Positions 59,541 through 64,000 of a stretch of DNA of 64,000 bases are shown here, piece by piece (position 1 is the stretch's first letter; the number at the start of each line of letters is the position of its first letter). The notes beneath the pieces are model-generated. The model was not told the DNA's origin, did not search any database, and saw only the letters and a list, made by a program, of their open reading frames with translations. A program made the position numbers and the translations under genes. This stretch comes from Tolypeutes matacus. Lineage: Eukaryota > Chordata > Mammalia > Cingulata > Chlamyphoridae. Location of the stretch: the NCBI GenBank assembly GCA_026826555.1, contig JAKSZT010053769.1, positions 3,378,505-3,442,504 of the forward strand. The letters are read 5' to 3'.

Positions 59541-62500
59541 AACAAAATTTAAAAAAAGAACTTCATTAAACAGTTAAAGAAAAACAAACAACAACAAAAA
59601 CCATGAGAAAAGCTCAAGAGAAAGTAAAAAATTAAGGTGGCAGAAACAAATTCAAATATTTTTCTAATTTCAAAAAATATAAATGGACTGAGCTCACTGG
59701 AGATCTCAGATTGGATTAAAAACTAAATGCAGCTGTATGACCTTTATAATAGCCACACGTAAAACACAAGGACACAAAAGGTTGACTGTTCAGGGATTAA
59801 AAATGGTATACCAGACAAGTACTAACCTAAAGAAAGCTCGGTTCACTACATTCCTAGCAAAAAATACAGACTTCTTTTTTTAAAAAACCATTAATATCGA
59901 GAGAGAGGGTCAGTACAGTATGGGTTTCTTTACATGCATAAGTTAAATATGCATATAAAACTCAAAAATAATCATCAGTAGTATGAAATAGGATATATTA
60001 TAAAAGCACTAAGAAAAAAAGTGAAAAAAATATAACAAATATAATCTCATTATTTACAAACTTAAACCAAAGGAGGCTGAAAAAGTTGTTCAAAGTCACA
60101 TAGATAATGCTGAAAACCCCAATTTCAATCCAGAATCAGAATTCATAGACACCATGCACTTAACAACTGTATTAAGGATATTCTTATCTAAGAAAGTATG
60201 CTTTTAATGCCTGCTTAAAGTTTAGTGCCCCCTTTTTTTTTATCGCTCAGTTTAATATCAAATTAAAAAAAAAAATTCCTCTTGAGATTTTAAATGACTT
60301 AGTAGCAGCATTTTAAATGAAATTTTGCTGTATGGTGTAACACATTCACACCTTCATGCCTATCTTACCTCCTCAACTGCAAAAAAATATTATCAAGTTA
60401 CTTTATGTTTTATGATGTGAATACAAACTGATGAGAGAATTAAATGTCTTCTGTCAATACTAGTAAATTGGGACAATATTTCTAGAATTTATAACATCCA
60501 GACAAAAGGTAGGCGCAAGCATTTTCCAGTGAATATTGCTGGAAGGGCCAAAAAAGGAGTTCTGTAAAACAGATGTAGTAGATATAAAGCAAATACTTAT
60601 TAAGTAGAAATGTAGAGTTTACATCACCACATATACACATGGCAAAGGTAGGAAGGGGGCCTTGTCAATTTCAGGAACTATTCTGCTATAAAATGATAAA
60701 CCATAGGGAACCACAAATACTAGGGTCAAGTTGCTAAAGCAAAGGCAAAAAATAAAAATTTTAAACCAAAACATGCATTGATTTCACTGTCATGGTTGGG
60801 TGGGTTTGGCATGATCCCTGGCAGGATCTGTTTTATATTGAGAAATGATGAACATTTGCTTTCTCTGCTGACATGTTTTCAGTGAGGTGCAGGGCACAGG
60901 AAAGGCTAAGCAACATTTAATTATTGCTCCAACATTATAATAAACTGAAAGAGATCTGGAGAGAACGCAAATAAGCAGCACATTAGAAATCTCCTGTGGC
61001 ACCCTGGAAACCCTACAAAGGAAATATTAATATGTTTTCCATTCACTCAGACTAAAGCATAATTTTCCAGTTTCCTGGATATACTAATTTCATAAAGAAC
61101 AATTTAAGTGTTATATAGAACACACACAATCAAAAGGAAAAGAAAGGCTACAAAACCTTTCTTCCTTTTAATTGTTTATTCATTCTGATTGGGATTGGAA
61201 GGTCTTTAAAAGCCAAATAAATGTCTGAGGGTTATAAATAATGAAACTACTACCAAAGAACAATAATAATTACAAGAAAGAAAACGTCCCTCTTGATTAT
61301 ACACATTTCTAATGAAAAAAGCAAGAGACACTACTGAATATTGAACGCTAAATTATAATGCAAGAATGATAGAAAATCTTTAGAGTAATATATTAAAAGA
61401 CATTGAAAAGTAAACACTAGTTCAAAGATAAGTTCTTCTACGTATTTATATACATTATAATAAAAAATATATTCTCATAGAATGAAATATATCTCTGACT
61501 TAAAAAATGGAAAGGAAATCTGTACTAAGAAACAAAGCCTGCTCAGATGTGTTTTGTTTTGATTCAAGCACTATCTTGAAAATTAGTTTTAATTATTACA
61601 GAGACAAAAATAAATACATTCACACACATTACCTATGAAAGTTGTAGCTTACAATGATATTCTTCTAGCTATTATATTGCTCATTTTAAAAATAAACCTT
61701 GGAAAGTTTAGGAAATGAAGAGTGAGGTAGGTTTGTCTAACTATTAAAGAAGAAGGTATTCTAGATAATCAATGCTGGAGGAACATCCTGATTTACAATA
61801 ATTATTTTCATTATGGGGTAACAGTTTTGTTATACATCCTGTTATAGTATGCTACCTTTATGCCGTTAAGTATTTGGTATATAGAAGGAATAAAGTGGTC
61901 TCCTAAAAGGAGAAACAAAATAGACTTATTTAAAATAATAAAAAATTCTTTGTTTTTGTTGAGGCACAGTTTACTCATATAATTTTAAGACAACATAAGA
62001 CAGTGCAAAGAGTGTTCAATATTTTATAACGCTATTTAATTGCTTCTAATATGTTTATTAATAAAAAAGAGGAGTGAAGGGTATGGGATGATAGTATTAC
62101 AATCAATAAATGCTATGCATTAATATGCTTGACATTTAAATGTCCTAAGAAGTGACATTAAGCTACTAAGTGCTTATTCTTCTTCCCTTCAAAACAAAAG
62201 TTACCATTTCCTGCAGCCTGATAAGTTGCTGATTTCTAGGATGTATAAAATAGCAGGATATCAGCTTAAGTTTAGAAGAGGAATATCAAATATAAGATGA
62301 GGCACAAGGGACTCAAATTTCAGAGAAGACCAAAGGCACACTATGCTAGACTCTTAAGAACCTGGCTTGTTTGTCAAGAAACATGATTCAAGCACCCCAG
62401 TTGCTCAGAGCTCTGTCCAGCAGCATCCACCTTCATATCAAGCACAGAGGCCATTAACTGTTTTATAGCTTTTAACGAAAGACCACCCAGTAGGCTAGGC

Positions 62501-63957
62501 AATCCAATAAATAGCACATGATCATGATGATAAACTCTAAAACATGGATTATATGTCAAGCTGTATGGTGCTTAAGAGGCACGGGAAGATGTCATTGAGT
62601 CACAATAAAATCTATGGAAATCCATGGCCTGGGGATAAAAGAGATCCTAAATTTATGGACCCTGCTTTTCCTTACAATTCTCTACTTTTGAGAAAAATGT
62701 CCTGACAAATCAAGAGACAAATATGTAAAGATTTTCTTCATGATCAAAAAATTTACAAAGTAAGATTTTAATTAAATAAGTATAAACAAAACAAAAATGT
62801 GAATTAAACTTGACTTAAACGGCAAACAATCGTCCTGCTTTAACTGCTAATCACTTCTTTTCAAAAGCCACTCAGAAACTGAATACCTGAAATAGCACTT
62901 AAAATATAATCTCTTATTTTCATGAGGGAGGAGAAAACCATAAAAGCAAAAGTAGTTCTTTTTTGAAACTAAAATATGATACATTATACTGTGAATAAAT
63001 GTAAAACAGAACTTACGTTGCTTTAAATTTAGTGACTACTCAACTTTTTTTCTCACTTATACAAAAGAGTACCAAGCATAGCCTTCACTATTTATTCAGG
63101 GGTCATCTATATAATATACAATTTATCTAAAAATAGTTCATTTCTTTCATGCAACCCAGTGGAATAATTTAGAAACTCATTAAAAATAAACACAGTATAC
63201 CAATACAGAGAATAATCAACCACTGATTTGAAGATATTGTGACAAAGGTAATAACTAAGACAGGATGAGCTTTAAATGATTGGACTACAAGTAATGAGAA
63301 TTTTAAAACCAGATTCTTTGGCAAGAAAAGTGCTATAAGTTCTAAATGCACCTTTAAAGAAGAAATCAATTTGTTGCCAAATTTATGAAGCAAGTTGTCT
63401 AATAGATGGTAAAATATGAATATAAGAACAAAATTTTATTACCTTAAGGATTGCTTATTTCAAGAAATCATGGAGAAGCTGGATAAAAATGGTAGCCCGA
63501 GGACACATGACTTCCTCAAGTTAAATCCTTACAAATGTGCATGTGTTGGGTGGGGAAGGGAGCAGGTAGTTGCATTATAAAACTAAATACATACACACAC
63601 TCTCACACACAAATGTGGTAGCACTCAGAAGGGGGAATGTTATCATATGAGTAGGAATTTGGGAGAATTTCTGAGAGAAAAAGATGGGATTAGAAAACAA
63701 AAAATACAGACAAAAACATAGACAGGGAAGGGCTCTGCAAAAGACACTTATGGGCTGATAAAAGCTCAGGGACAAATTCTAGAAGCAGAAGATGATTCTG
63801 GACCAATCAACAGGGTGATTATTTATGGAACTATATTCTAACTAGCTACAGGTTGATCCATCCCTCATCCCCGACCTGCATTGAAATACTAGCAATAAAG
63901 ATATTTACCCACAGTCTAAAGCAGAAAACGTGGGCATTTGGTCCAGAGAAATAACAG
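59541..63957. other. AT-rich stretch, no gene recognised
   Basis: About 4.4 kb of AT-rich unique-looking DNA with scattered A- and T-runs. The - strand frames at 60790-61002, 62374-62559, 63169-63393 and 63575-63775 show no domain. No repeats could be named. Confidence 0.4.
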
Positions 63958-64000
63958 TGTCTTAGTTTGCCAGAGAACCCCAAAAGGAAAAAGGAACCCT
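63958..64000 (-). mobile_element. Possible edge of a MaLR-type LTR
   Basis: The last bases start tgtcttagtttgccagag, the usual reverse-oriented end of a MaLR LTR. The rest is beyond the window. Confidence 0.35.

Noticed and set aside
1..64000. tRNA genes, CRISPR arrays, prokaryotic operons
   Set aside because: The only tRNA-like sequences are SINE heads with A-rich tails and insertion duplications. No spaced direct-repeat arrays or bacterial-type gene organisation are present.

Overview
The window is AT-rich, repeat-dense mammalian nuclear DNA. Its tRNA-derived SINEs match the DAS-SINE type described from the nine-banded armadillo: a tRNA(Ala)-like head with box A and box B, a short body, and an A-rich or (CAAA)n tail. 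Three are recognisable (18024-18621, 43928-44121, 58755-58860), two of them with near-perfect target-site duplications. Together with repeated copies of one distinctive L1 3'UTR and lineage-type MaLR LTRs, this points to a xenarthran, most likely an armadillo. Sloth or anteater cannot be excluded by eye.

Layout. 1-8905 is a cluster of LINE-1 copies in alternating orientation: a 3' end on + (1-295), 3'UTRs on - (300-1900 and 2150-3045), a broken L1 body on - with ORF2, ORF1 and 5'UTR (3050-6965), and an internally deleted L1 on + starting almost back-to-back with it (6985-8905). 8925-16600 is mostly unique DNA with an L2 (12245-12640) and scraps of old L1. 16640-23830 is an old but nearly full-length L1 on the - strand. 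Its ORF2 is split by a dimeric DAS-SINE, and that SINE holds a 124-128 bp insert copied from 9706-9833, 8.4 kb away. 23830-48400 is unique DNA with scattered MIRs, LTRs (including two solo LTRs with intact 5-bp duplications), a tandem duplication around 27.3-28.3 kb and more L1 3' ends. 48400-64000 is largely intron-like or intergenic DNA with L1M/L1ME remnants, MIRs and simple repeats.

Host coding content is minimal. The one persuasive candidate is a terminal coding exon on the - strand at 48405-48509: strong splice acceptor, 34 codons in the only open phase, stop, and ATTAAA downstream. The gene is not identified. If it is real, everything to the right of it would be intron or upstream sequence of a - strand gene. 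No complete host gene, tRNA, rRNA, CRISPR array or bacterial-type feature is present; nearly all longer open frames are L1 remnants or chance. Family names come from recognition of consensus-like sequence without a database search, so subfamily labels are provisional.
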